From contig MCGO01000066.1 of NCBI GenBank assembly GCA_002104985.1, positions 1 through 64,000 on the forward strand: a stretch of 64,000 nt of DNA, written 5' to 3'. Below the pieces are notes generated by a model. The model worked only from the letters and a program-made list of their open reading frames with translations. It was not told where the DNA came from and ran no database searches. Origin of the DNA: Rhizoclosmatium globosum (Eukaryota; Chytridiomycota; Chytridiomycetes; Chytridiales; Chytriomycetaceae). Numbering within the stretch: position 1 is the stretch's first letter; each line of letters starts with the position of its first letter. The translations under genes and the position numbers were made by a program. This document shows, in pieces, positions 11,833 to 22,757 of this stretch.

Positions 11833-12121
11833 TCAATGTATTTTAGTCGATAGAAAGTCAGATGCACTTGATATTAGTCCATACCTTGCATCTATTATAT
11901 CAGATATCATCTGGATTGTATTCTGCTTCTTTAGTGACGTGCTGATGGCGTCCAAAGATTGATTCGTGCTATTATTTGAAACTCATGAGCACTAGTCAAC
12001 CGTACAGCCTAAATTCTGGCATATGCCATATTGTACCAAGACTCTTCTTACGCACAAATGCTTCTTCAAATGTTTTTAGTTGCACCAGTCGTAATAGTGC
12101 CGACAGGTTGGAATCCATCAT
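11833..12121 (-). CDS. Small hypothetical protein, two exons
   Basis: Exons 12006-12121 and 11833-11968 flank a 37-nt GT-AG intron and give an 83-codon frame (252 nt including stop TGA) beginning with two adjacent ATGs. The product is helix-prone, containing MDSNLSALLRLVQLKTFEEA near the start. No family is recognised. Support is only the in-phase join and protein-like composition. The DNA belongs to neither duplicated block. Confidence 0.35.
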
Positions 12122-12797
12122 ATTGTGTCAGAAGAGATTGAAGTGTGTCTGGGTTGTGTCTCATCTCATTGGTAATTTGAAAATTTTTTCTCCTCGTTTT
12201 TATATGACCACTTCTTCCCAACTCACCAGATCATCGTATAACACGACCCGGACCTCCAATCAACTTCTCGTTTCCATCCCCTTTCCCTCCGACACCTACC
12301 GATTTGAATGATACCTGACTTCAGTCGATTCAGTCCATATTCCAGTTTGTTATGACACCCATCTTGGTCATAACAACCTGAAATGTATTCCAAATCGACC
12401 GACTTCAGCCCGGAATCAATTCAATGGTTGGTGGAAGGAAGGAGAGAACGTCAATTGGGAATATGGCCGGGGTGGAGGACTGTGTCGTTTCAATTGTTCT
12501 CACTCCACCTGTCCTACTCAAATTCACGCTTTTGCACGCAACTCACTTCGTATCGACTCTGTCCTCACATATCAATAATGCATAGGTAATGATTCACCTT
12601 GACCGTTTGCATTGAGTCTGCTCAATCTTTTGCTTCCATAGTGTACTCTTGCCGTAACGCTCCTCCATTTGCTGACAGTATGCTAGCTGGACGTACTTAT
12701 TTTTCCCCAGAATTAAACAAAGCTATATCACGTGAAAGTTGGACAAAGGATTCGTGTTTCCCCCATCAATCTTTCCCTCATTAATCTTCCACCAAAA
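12122..12797. other. Intergenic, no gene recognised
   Basis: Short frames (such as 12383-12589, +) have no supporting splice structure or homology that I can see. It precedes the coiled-coil gene and presumably holds its promoter. Confidence 0.4.
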
Positions 12798-13942
12798 ATG
12801 CCAAACACAGCATCTGCTGAACGCCCAACTACAACCCCTTCCCTATTATCCAACAGGTGCAACGACCAACAAGCTATTTCTATGAGGTGATTGCTTCCAT
12901 TATTTATCTGCATAATCGAAGTCTCATGTTGTTCCAACCTTTAAGCTCCATCAACATCAACCCACATGAAGACACTCCCAAATTTGCGCCAAATGAGCAT
13001 ACAGTAGAACAAAGTTCGTTGATCAAAGACCATATTTTTGCATCGCTGTACGTTTTTTACATCCTGCTGTCACGTTGAACTTACACATATTATAATAAAT
13101 AGGTCGGTTGCTTGTGAAACTCCAAATATTCCAGAACTGTTAATTGTTGAGCCGCAAATGAAGCCAGTGAGATATTCCGTTTGTGCAAGTTCGTCAGAGT
13201 CAGACCATACTACTTTATCTACAGGGTAAAGTTCTCTCTTTATTATGTTGTTACGTTATCAAGTTGACTCATACGTTTGAATAGATCTGTTGAGTGTGAT
13301 GTCCCAAGAGTCCAAGAATCTGTTACTATCCCACCATTCGCAAAACCAACGGGATTTACGCCAGACAAAATTTCTTCGAGCTCTGTTGAAGCCATTGTTA
13401 CATCTCAATCCACTGCTAGTAACATGGAACCGAAAAGGTAAGCCAGTGATTATAACTAACATCTCAATCCATTACTAGTTTGCCCTACTCCACCCACCTT
13501 AGTAAAAAAATGAAACCGAGAAGGTAAGCCAGTGATTATAACTACGGAACAATTTCTAACTTCTCGGTATAGAATCCTTAGCCCAGTTGAGCAGGATATT
13601 GCAGATCTCAAGAGAATGATGTCCACTCAAGGCTACCAGATCTCAGAATTAAGAGCCGAAAATGTAGAGATTCGCGCTGAAAATAGTGAGATGCGAGCCG
13701 AGAATGCAGACCTCCGAGCCCAGGCAATTAATGCCCAAATTGACTTCAATTTGCGTTTGGAAACCCAAGAATTACAAGTACAAGTCCTTGGTGCGAGAGT
13801 CGCTGAACTGACAGAGGAAACTGTGGTGTTGCAGGGTTGGAAGATTCAAGGTGAACGCCGACTGGTTGAAATTGAGCAGAACCATGCGATGGTGGCTGCA
13901 GCGGAGGAAATTTTGAGATCGTGGCGAAAGGCCAGTTGGTGA
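12798..13942 (+). CDS. Coiled-coil protein, six exons
   Basis: Exons 12798-12886 (or ending 12856), 12922-13047, 13103-13225, 13285-13437, 13479-13523 and 13573-13942 join in phase through GT-AG introns of 35 (or 65), 55, 59, 41 and 49 nt. The exons give 301 (or 291) residues, start ATG in context aaaaATG, stop TGA at 13940. The N-terminal half is Ser/Thr/Pro-rich and probably disordered. The C-terminal third is a long coiled coil with repeated RAEN heptads (ISELRAENVEIRAENSEMR). An AATAAA follows at 14010. No catalytic domain is visible; a structural or scaffolding role is a guess. The 41-nt intron appears to have arisen by tandem duplication (see 13400-13544). Confidence 0.75.
13400..13544 (+). 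repeat. Tandem duplication spanning an exon-intron junction
   Basis: Unit A (13400-13458) and unit B (13459-13544) share acatctcaatccactgctag / acatctcaatccattactag at their left ends and ggtaagccagtgattataac at their right ends. Unit B has about 27 extra bases in the middle. In unit A the left part is coding; in unit B its copy supplies the 3' splice site. Confidence 0.8.
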
Positions 13943-14009
13943 GCACGGAGGCAGATGCGAGCATCGGAGTTAATTCTTTTTTCTTATTTCTTTTAAACCT
14001 CCTTCATGA

Positions 14010-14015
14010 AATAAA
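14010..14015 (+). terminator. Poly(A) signal AATAAA
   Basis: An AATAAA hexamer 68 bases after the stop of the coiled-coil gene on the same strand. Confidence 0.5.
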
Positions 14016-14399
14016 TCTATTTGCTGTGTGCAAAATCAGAACCACGGGTCCAGTTCAGCGATTCTCTTGATATTGTAGCCAAATAATTACATGCAACACA
14101 TTCATGATATAGAATACTGGAAGACACTAAAAGTGGAGGTACTGCTGTTGCAATCTTCAAGCCTCAGTTGCAACGTATTTGGTTGTTTGCCTTATTACAA
14201 GCTCTGTAAAGAATTTTGTGTCAGATTGGGCGCAAAAAGCAACTTCAATATGCAGCTTACTTTTTTTGATGTGTTTTTGTAGACCTATAGGCACATTGCG
14301 GTGATACTGGTAGCAGTAGTGATTGGCTCAGTGGTTGTCATTCAGACTTTGTCAGGGGCGAAAAGGATATCAGATTTATTCCACTTATAAAGAAATCAA

Positions 14400-15445
14400 T
14401 CAAGCAACAAACGAAAGATTATGGCGTCGAAACTCAGTTAGCTGAACATCGTGAAGTTTGCTGGATGGAAGGTTCCGGCTAGCCATCAAGGAGTCGTAAA
14501 GTACTCGAGTTTGATATGAGATTGCTGTATCCCCTACTTCACATACTTGGTCGTCTTCCTCTCCCGTATTGTTTTCACAAAGAGTTTCAGGGGAATTATC
14601 CCTCCAACAAACGTCAACCATTTCTCCAAATTCGTCAAACACGTCTGAAAAGTCTGATTCGATGACAGATACGCAGTCGTCGTCAATATTAGATCATGTC
14701 GCTTCAGACGGTACATCTTCAGCAACCATGGAACTCTCCGAAGCCACCGCATCCACTGCGTTGCTCATTCCATCCAAAGTTTGTGAGGTTTCTTCCCCAT
14801 CATTTTCATCCTCTTCATCACTTCCAAAAATATCATGGTATGTATAACGATGGCTCTGGGTTTTCACGACACTAAGTACATCAATTCCTTTTCCAAGCTC
14901 CAATTCAAGTCCTTCTTGCAACTGCAAATACTCAGATGCTTCTGAGGAGACATCCCATTTGTCGTCCCTGTGTTCATTTTCTGCCTCCAAAGGTTTACTC
15001 AACGAACTATCATTCTGACGCAGCTTTGGTTCAAGATAAATTTCATTGCTTGCGAGAGCGCTGAGTAAGAAGAGGCCAGATGTACACTCAGTACTGGAGC
15101 ATTTCTATCGGCAGTGTCAGTTGTTGCGTAAGATTGAAATGACGCGTTTTTAACCTTTTCTCCACGGGAAACTAGTAATTCGTGTTCCTCTGCGATATTG
15201 TTTGCTGTTTTAGTCAGCCACACCTGCTGTTTGTCTGTAATCATGGGCTCCTCGACTTCAATGACTTCCAACATTGTTAAAATAGATAGCACAGCAGACA
15301 AAGAAACAGGAACTACTTCAGTAGAGCGTCGAGTAAGCTCAGAAATGTTTATGATGGTTTTTGGAAGGATGGTTGCCCTGTTCGATAGAGAACGATGGTG
15401 AGAAGAACATGATGAAGTTGAGACATAAATACCTGTGTTTGACAT
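14400..15445 (-). CDS. Acidic hypothetical protein, with in-frame TGA
   Basis: Two minus-strand frames look coding. From ATG 15445 one runs through a Ser/Thr-rich N-terminus with IINISELTRRSTEVV to about 15070. The second, from about 15020 to 14400, is strongly acidic (GSDEEDENDGEETSQTL and later ETLCENNTGEEDD). They can be joined in phase by an intron of about 62 nt ending in aaccaaag. A TGA at 14694-14696 interrupts the acidic part with the same frame continuing for 80 codons on the far side; no in-phase intron that removes it was found. It could be a recent nonsense mutation, an unseen intron or a sequence error. No domain recognised. Confidence 0.45.
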
Positions 15446-15828
15446 GCGTTTTCCTCCAATCTTTAACGCTTTTGAATTTGTTAATGGTACTCTTTGCTCG
15501 CGGTGCCATTTGCTAGTTGTTGTGGACGAGTTTGACAGACTTGTGTGGATGAGCAATTGACAATTATGAAAGTTCGAAACAAAACTGTCACGAAGGAAGT
15601 ACCACCCTCCCTCCGCTACCAAAGATTCCTGACTAACTTTACATACTGTATATAGCCAGGTTCGACGTCTATCATAGGAAAAGTGGCTCAGTGGACAACA
15701 GCTTCACGCGTCAACAACTTGGGACATCAACCTGAACATTCACTTGGACGTCAGCTTCAAACAGTCATCAGTCTACAAGAAAACCATTAGTCTGCTATTA
15801 TATTTACTACTTGTCTTCTTATATCCAG
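15446..15828. other. Intergenic, upstream of acidic-protein gene
   Basis: The minus-strand frame of the acidic protein stays open to 15622, so the true start may lie up to 177 bases further out. Otherwise nothing is recognised. Confidence 0.35.
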
Positions 15829-16255
15829 TAAGGAGTGGTTGGCGATGGTCTGGTAGACCCTGAGACTTCCTCTACGTCCATTTACACGGGGGCAACTTCG
15901 GTTGCTGCTTCGACACATCGGGACCAGTATAGACCGCGAGGGCTCTGGCAATAGGCAACCCTCATACTACCCGGTGCCGGAAGAGATCGCCCTCCTTACT
16001 GGAGTTACAGTTTTTCTTCTTTATGGGTTTCTCCCTCTCCCTCAGCTACCAAACCCTCTACTTTTATCTTCATTTATTGCTTGTAAGGAGTTACTGGCAA
16101 TGGTCTGGTAGACCCTGAGACTTCCTCTACGTCCATTTACACGGGGGCAACTTCGGTTGCTGCTTCGACACATCGGGACCAGTATAGACCGCGAGGGCTC
16201 TGGCAATAGGCAACCCTCATACTACTCGGTGCCGGAAGAGATCGCCCTCCTTACT
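15829..16255. repeat. Direct duplication of ~175 bp
   Basis: The segment with tggtctggtagaccctgag, acttcctctacgtcc, gggaccagtatagaccg and gccggaagagatcgccctcc occurs at about 15830-16005 and again at 16088-16255. The two are almost identical (one difference seen: actacccgg/actactcgg). An 80-bp non-repeated spacer lies between. No frame is conserved as coding. Confidence 0.85.
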
Positions 16256-16363
16256 GCTATGTTTTGTTAGAATAGAAATAAATGCGATTAATAGAACAAA
16301 TCATCTCTTTAAAGTTTTACACATTATTGATTGTATTCTTTATTATTATTTTCGCGTTTGCAG

Positions 16364-16927
16364 ATTCAACAGGAAAAGCTTGCTCAACAAAACAGCACGA
16401 ATGCCTGGGCAGACGGCCACTGAGCTTGTGTGGTACCTCCTCCCTGACACTTACGGAAAAGCCGTCGCCGAGTCATCGCTTGATGCACTCGAAGTTGCCG
16501 CGAGCGAGACGGTTCTTGAATTCTGGCGGCACGTCTATGAAGCGAACGCAGTGATTCTCATCGGATTCGTCGCAGCGCAACTGTCTGTGTTCCTGTTCCG
16601 TGGTGCTGGCGAATTCGGCCTTGGAACATCGGAACTGAAGAGCTGCGATGCGAGGCTACTTCTGGTCACCGTGATAGCTGCGGTGAAAAGTGCGTTGTTC
16701 TTTGGTGTTCTTCTCTTGACCCCGTCGATGATGCCCTTGAATTGGTTCCCTCAAAGGTTGCCTTGAATAGTGTAACAATAGCTCCTGCGCGTGAAACTTC
16801 AGATGATGCAGCGTCAGTTACATTGCCGAATAGTGTGTTGAACAATGAAGACGTCAAATTTGATGAATGGGGATTATCGTTAGCTTTTGATAAGGAGTCA
16901 ATTGTATTCGACAGAAGCCTTCATTGA
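16364..16927 (+). CDS. Hypothetical protein, probably two or three exons
   Basis: A 3' splice site (gcgtttgcag) at 16354-16363 opens a frame through TATELVWYLLPDTYGKAV and SETVLEFWRHVYEANAV, followed by two hydrophobic stretches that could be membrane segments. An in-phase intron ending ccctcaaag (3' end about 16756) leads to a second frame with SVTIAPARETSDDAASV and stop TGA at 16925. The donor is uncertain: candidates before 16683 or at about 16707 both keep phase. AATAAA follows at 16986. The coding part looks richer in G+C at third positions than its neighbours. Product unknown. Confidence 0.45.
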
Positions 16928-17019
16928 CTGAACTCAACCTCAAGTCGCCAACATCTTTCTGTATTTGTAACTTTGGGCAATGAATAATAAAGGATATTTG
17001 ACTTTCAATTATTTGTTCA

Positions 17020-18125
17020 ATGTAGTGAAGTCAATGGAATGAAAAAACAAGTGACATATGCAATCAATCGGAAAAACAATCGCGCTCAATTTCAATCAGC
17101 ATACAACCTCCCACTTTCACCGTTCACTGCCGCTCATACTAACTAAGTTGGAGAACTTCAATCTATTGGTTGATGAAAGCAAAAAGAAAACTCCGCTGAC
17201 GCTCTGCACAACGAGAGAACTGTATGTTGTATTTAGAGCAAACGCGCGCGAAAAAGCAAACGACCCACCAACACCTAATCTCCGAATCCCGTTCCAGCTT
17301 CACGAATGGGTAACTGCGTACAATATTGAATGTTTCTACACGTAAGGAGAGAGCTGTAAATCGTAAATTGAGTGAACCCATCCGAAAAAGTGAAATACTC
17401 ACCAACACCAACACTTCCTATAGCAGCTTCGTCCATGACTTTGGCACTCGTTTAAATGATATTCTGTACTAAGAGTGCCCTGTAGGTTGCAAATTGAGTA
17501 AATGTGAATAGAGAAGCAAACTAACATGAACTCTCCGACTCCCCATTCCAACTTCGGCTGTGAATTCGGTATGTTATTTAAGGACGTTCTGTACAACGAG
17601 AGAGCTGTAAGTCTTAAGTTGAGTAAATGCGAGGGAATAAGCAAATCACTCACCAACTTCACTTTCCAACTCCCACTTTCAACTGCGGCTATGAGGTCTG
17701 CAAGTAACTGAATGATGTTGCGTACAACGAGGGTACTGAAAGTCGTAAGTTCAATAAATTTGGTCGAAGAAGCAAACCAACTTACCAACTCCAACTCTCG
17801 GAATCCCCGTCCCAACTCCGCCAAAGAGTTCAGTATGTTAATAAAAAACGTTTCCCGCAACGAAAGATCTATAAGTTGTAAATTGAGTAAAGGTGGCCGA
17901 AAAACCAAACCACTTACCAATTTCACTTTCCAGTTCCCTCTTCCAACTTCAGCAATGAGTTTGGTGCATTATTGAATGATGCTACGCGTAAGGAGACAGC
18001 TGCAAATCGTAAATTGAGTAAACGCGCCCGAAAAAGGAAACCAACTCGCCTAACTCAACTCTAGAACTCCCCATTCCAACTCCGCCTATGAATTCGGTGT
18101 GTTAATCACCATCCCTCGTAACATT
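17020..18125. repeat. Degenerate ~160-bp tandem array, six to seven units
   Basis: Recurrent landmarks occur in fixed order: ctgtaaatcgtaaattgagtaaa, a purine-rich cgaaaaagcaaac, caactcaccaac, aactccccattccaactccg, then atgaattcggtatgttattta and cgtacaacgagagagctg. Units vary strongly, so the array is old. On the minus strand the units read as repeated LxSLAELGxGxxELELVSxF-like peptides, but phase is not steady. Single units flank other family A remnants. Confidence 0.7.
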
Positions 18126-18748
18126 TCAACACTCCGTCCCTTCTCCAACACAAGCCTTCACATGATTCCTTCTTCTGCGCAGATATCCTCAAATTTTTTT
18201 TTTTTGATGTCTTGCTTTTGAGTGGAGAGTTTCGCTGTGTGAAGATAGTTAATTTTTGGGAAATGGGAGAGTCCAGACTAGATGCCTAGATGCGTCGTTT
18301 GGGAGTGTGGTTTGGGGGTTTCTTTTGTGGACATGTTGTCGACTATGGCGGAGACGAGAAGGGTCTTGTCCGTGGCATTTTGGGTTATGAGTATGTTTTG
18401 TGGAGGGAGAGGGAGGGAAACCCAATACGTTTACGGGCAAGGGCATATAGAGCAGGTTCAATTGGTTTGGTGCTGCTTCAGGAGTGCTGTCAATTTTTGA
18501 CGTTTGTGGGAAGGAAACAATGCAGGGAGAGTCGATACCGATGCGACTTGGAGGAGCTGTTTTTGATGAATGTGACTGCAGTGATTTCGTAAGTGTTTTG
18601 AGGTTGCTTGCAGATGAATGGGTCGTTGACATTGGTATTTGATGATGTGCAATTGAAGGGGCGACTGTAACTGAGATTGGCAAGGTTCGGTTTCCTGCTT
18701 GCGTTTCAGTACATTTCCCAAAACAAATACAAAGAGCTCACCTTGATT
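18126..18748 (-). pseudogene. Ser/Thr/Pro-rich frame, copy also at 50031-50641
   Basis: A minus-strand frame with SSASNLKTLTKSLQSHSSKTA and PPSRIGID is shared with 50067-50600, where it continues further with FPQTSEIDGTPEAAPNQ. Frames diverge by indels and neither copy gives a convincing full gene. A 12-base T run lies at about 18190. Function unknown; composition suggests a disordered protein. Confidence 0.35.
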
Positions 18749-19786
18749 TTAAGGTAAAGGTTGTATAAAAGAGTTCAAACTAACTTTTCCATGATATACG
18801 CGTATGCTGAGACAGTGAATCAATGTTCGTTGGATATCTGACCTTGTGTCCTCATCTTGATCCAAGACGACCGCACCTTATATACTTTCTGCACGTGACT
18901 CCGACCGCGAAAACAAATACTGAACCTCAGTCAACGCCACATCCATATTAGGAATGTCGACTGCTTGAGTTTCTGATGAGGACTCCAGCTCAGCCACCAT
19001 ATCAACCTTCTCTGGCACCACATCTACATTCGCCTCTTCAACACCAGCAACCGCAACCTTCTTCTCTTCCCTCTTCTTCTTGTTTTTCGTCGTCCTTCCC
19101 CCAGCAGCCAAACCGACGTCAACACTTCCAACATCATCAACCTCCATCCCATGATCCGTCATCACCACTTCCCTCCTCCCTGTCACTTTCAACCAGCGTC
19201 GTAGAACTTTCATTGTTTGTAACGGGTAGAAGACGACGTTGGGAGCATCCTTTCCAGCATTTGAAGTGGATTTTGTGAACGACTGGTTGGGATAAAACTG
19301 AGTGAGCTGTTCCGCAAGAACACGTTGAATATTCGCGCCAAAGTCAGCGACAGACGTCAATGGAATGTGCGATAGATTTAAGGGTTTGATGTCTGGAACG
19401 GAAGATATTGATTTGATTGGTTGAGCTCTTTGAGTTTGTGTGGCGGTTGCAGTTGAAATATATATGCAAGACAGCCCGAGAACGATGAGGGCCGAGTCCC
19501 GAATTGCATTAACACGCTGGTTTCGTTGACTGGAATAGTAGATTGCTGAGGGTTGGGCGTTGCAGCAGCAGGACAGGCGGATGTGGTTTGAGGTGGGTTT
19601 GTTGCGAATAGATAATGGGTTCCACGTAATACCTGAATTGGGGGAAGAGGAGCGACGAGGAAAAGTTTGGTCTTTGGTGGTTTGTTGTTGTTGTTGAGGG
19701 ATTGGGGAAAGGAAGAAGGGGAAGAGTTGTTGAACGAGTAGGAGGAGAAGTGATGATGTGTGGTGAATGCGTGCATTCTGAATCAA
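18749..19786 (-). pseudogene. Family A member, best preserved copy (A3)
   Basis: The longest family A frame: 302 codons from ATG 19786 to TAA at 18878. The frame continues past this stop for about 42 codons to a second TAA at 18749, and copy A4 reads through the same position with a Tyr codon (TAT) and keeps the peptide ending SLNSFIQP. The TAA at 18878 therefore looks like a nonsense mutation. Blocks include TSVADFGANIQRVLAEQL, VLRRWLKVTGRREVVMTDHG, a Lys-rich stretch with KNKKKREEKK and an acidic SSSETQAVD segment. An N-terminal hydrophobic run (SSLLLLLVQQLFPFFL) could be a signal anchor. No known domain. Confidence 0.45.
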
Positions 19787-20414
19787 GGCATAGGTTATCG
19801 AGTGAGTGCGAGTGAGTGCAAGTGAGCGATCAGTACTTGGCTATTCTGTCAATTGGAGACAGTTTTGCAGTTGGTGATTCTTGTTTCTCTTTCGATTCTT
19901 TGTTCTCAATTCAAACATTACCCCTGCTTAAACCAGTGTCGACTCCCGTGCAAACCCAGAGAGTGCCTACTACTACCGATGCATTCAACAACGACAGCCG
20001 ATTCATCAAGTTGTATTCAAATGGTGTTACTCGTTCTACTGAATGTCGTTGATTGGTAGTCTGTCAAATGGTGGGCCACTCTTCCTCTTGCTTGTCACCA
20101 CCCACTCCAACATTCGCATTCACACTCACTTTCTTACTGCGAAATTGTGCTGTATTCGTGTGCAATCACTCGCATCTGGTGGCAGCTCTGGTTGGTGGTG
20201 TGTGTGGACTTGTGTCGGACTCTTCATTCTCCTTCTTCCGCTTCTGTCCAGACGCGTTACTGACTATTCTTATTTCGTAGACGACGGCTGAGACTAGATT
20301 CCACTCGCACTTTGGTACAACGCGCGCATCAATAGAATACTGGTCAAACTGCATCTGATTCACATCGCATCCTCTTTTCTGTTAGTCTGGAGTCCTTGAC
20401 CACACCTAATATTC
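19787..20414. other. Intergenic between family A3 and duplication copy 2
   Basis: No gene recognised. Overlapping plus frames at 19816-20291 lack support. This is the left boundary region of the second segmental copy. Confidence 0.4.
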
Positions 20415-20830
20415 TAGTAATTATCAATGCCATCTCCCTTTCGCGACAGATGCGGACGGACCACTCGGATGGAGTGCTCTCTGATGTGCGGCTGACTCTT
20501 TGGTGAAGGAGCAGTCGCAACGCATCGTGTCTTTCTTGATTCTCATTTCGCGCTCATTTCTAATACTGTTGATTAACTAGGAACAATATTGCCAGTCCCT
20601 TGGGAATACCACAATACGTCCAAGGTAATTATCAACACCATCTCCATTCTCGACGGATGCGGACGGACCACTCGGATGGAGTGCTCTCTGACGTGCGGCT
20701 GACTCTTTGGTGAAGGAGCAGTCGCAACGCATCGTGTCTTTCTTGATTCTCACTTTTGCGCTCATTTCTAATACTGTTGTTTTTGACTAGGAACATCATT
20801 ACCAGTTGCTGGAACACATACCCTCTGCTT
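20415..20830 (+). repeat. ~207-bp tandem duplication at the polymerase pseudogene 5' end
   Basis: The segment with gatgcggacggaccactcgg and gtgaaggagcagtcgcaacg occurs at about 20415-20600 and again at about 20622-20810, offset about 207 bp. It includes the intron and 3' splice site (actaggaaca) preceding the first recognisable polymerase exon. The first repeat ends just inside that exon. Confidence 0.8.
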
Positions 20831-22757
20831 TGATCGCGAAAACGACTTATTGGTGAATTGTGCAGAGTTCATTCGTATTGTGAGTCTCCATAAGCAATGA
20901 ATTATTCTTATTCACTTTGTACAGTGCGATCCTGACATCATTACCGGATACAACATCCAAAACTTTGATTTTCCATACATTCTCAAACGTGCTTCGACGT
21001 TGAAAGTTCTGCGCTTCCCCTTTCTCGGTGAGTTGGTTCAATTGTTTACATGCGTTACTGATTAATGCATAATAGGACATGTCTGAGATTTGGAGACGAA
21101 GGCCAAGGACTCGCGATTCTCTTCAAAGGCGCTTGGAATTCGTGGCAACAAGGCGATTAATATTGAGGGACGTCTTCAAGTGGATGTTCTAAAAATCATG
21201 CAGCGTGACCATAAATTGAGATCTTATACCCTGAACTCTGTCAGTGCCCACTTCCTGGGTACGTTTTATGGTTCAAAACTGTTGGATATTGAATTTGTTG
21301 CGTTCAATAGGTGAACAGAAGGAAGACATACACCACTCCATCATCGCTGATTTACAGAACGGAAATGACGAGACGCGTCGACGACTTGCTATATACTGTT
21401 TGAAGGTATGATTCCATCGCTTCTTCTCTTGCATAACTTACTGTGGCTCAAAGGATGCATATCTTCCACAACGATTGCTTGACAAACTCATGTGCATCAT
21501 CAACTATATTGAAATGGCACGTGTGACTGGAGTTCCGTTCAACTACCTCTTGACTCGCGGTCAACAAATCAAGGTCATTTCGCAACTGTATCGAAAGGCT
21601 AAACAGCAGGGTCTCCTTATTCCGAATATGAATCCTGAAGGTTCGCTTGTTTTGCTTTATCGCCACTTTGGATTTTACTTCGCTATATCCATCCATTATG
21701 ATGCCGCATAATTTGTGTTCTTCCATCTACATCGCCAATCCAAGTGTCATCACAAAGTACGGACTCACCGAGGATGAGACTATGTATAAACTCCAAACAA
21801 CAGTATGTTTTTTTTGTTTGTTGTCGATCGAGAAACGTTCTTAACTCCGAGATTCCAGATATCTTTCTCAAAACGTCTGTTCAGAAAGGAATGCTTCCGA
21901 TTATTCTCGAAGACTTGATTGGCGCTCGTAAGAAGGCGAAAGCTGATTTGAAGAAGGAGACGGATCCGTTTAAGAGAGCTGTGTTGGATGGTCGTCAACT
22001 GGCGTTGAAGGTTTGTGATTGTGTTTCGTACGTTATTATCAAAGGAACAAAAGACGCCGTGGCATACGAGAAGGCTGAAGACCCGTTATATGTTCTGGAC
22101 ATGAATATTCCTATTGACACAAAGTACTACTGTAAGAATCAGGTTTATTGAATCTAAAGACACTAATATCCACACAAGTGGAAAACCAACTGGCGAATCC
22201 ATTGATGTGTATCTTCAAACCTATTCTTGGTGTAAAGTTGTCGAGTTTGTTGGGTGAGTTTCTTCCTCTCTTCTATTTTCTCACAAGACTCTTCGAAGCT
22301 GGAGACCACCTTCGAACAATTAGTGTCGCTGCTCCAACTAGTATGAGAGGTCTGATGAAGTTTGCTGTCAGAACGGCGACTTGTTTGGGATGTAGAACTC
22401 CTCTGCCCAAAGATGGTATGTTGTCAGCCATAAGCTTTCATATACTCACAAAACTTAGAAACCGCTGTCTGTATCAACTGCCGTCCCAAGATGGTCGACT
22501 TATACCAGAAGCACTTAAACAATATGACTCAGCTGGAAGAAAAGTACTCGCGTTTGTGGACACAGTGTCAAAGGTGCCAAGGCTCGTTGCATCAGGATGT
22601 GCTTTGCTCGGCTCAAGATTGTCCCATCTTTTATATCCACAAGAAGGTGCAGAAGGATTTGAATGATGCTTCCAAGACGATGGATAGGTTTGTTGGGTTT
22701 TGGCTTTTTGGTTCGAGATATTGACATTTTTTCTTCAGGTTCGCGTATGAGTGGTGA
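20791..22757 (+). pseudogene. POLD1: DNA polymerase delta catalytic subunit pseudogene, copy 2
   Basis: Same structure as copy 1: Exo II, Exo III and motif A exons, the shared TGA (21084-21086) after FPFLGHV, missing sequence before motif A, and the deletion near 22010-22030 that removes motifs B and C. Unlike copy 1, the C-terminal exons are intact here: the frame runs from CysA (CLGCRTPLPKD) through a 44-nt intron to VCINCRPKM, then CysB (CQRC ... CSAQDC) to FAYEW and TGA at 22755-22757. The 5' half of the gene is missing beyond the tandem repeat at 20415. Lesions shared by both copies predate the segmental duplication. Confidence 0.9.
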
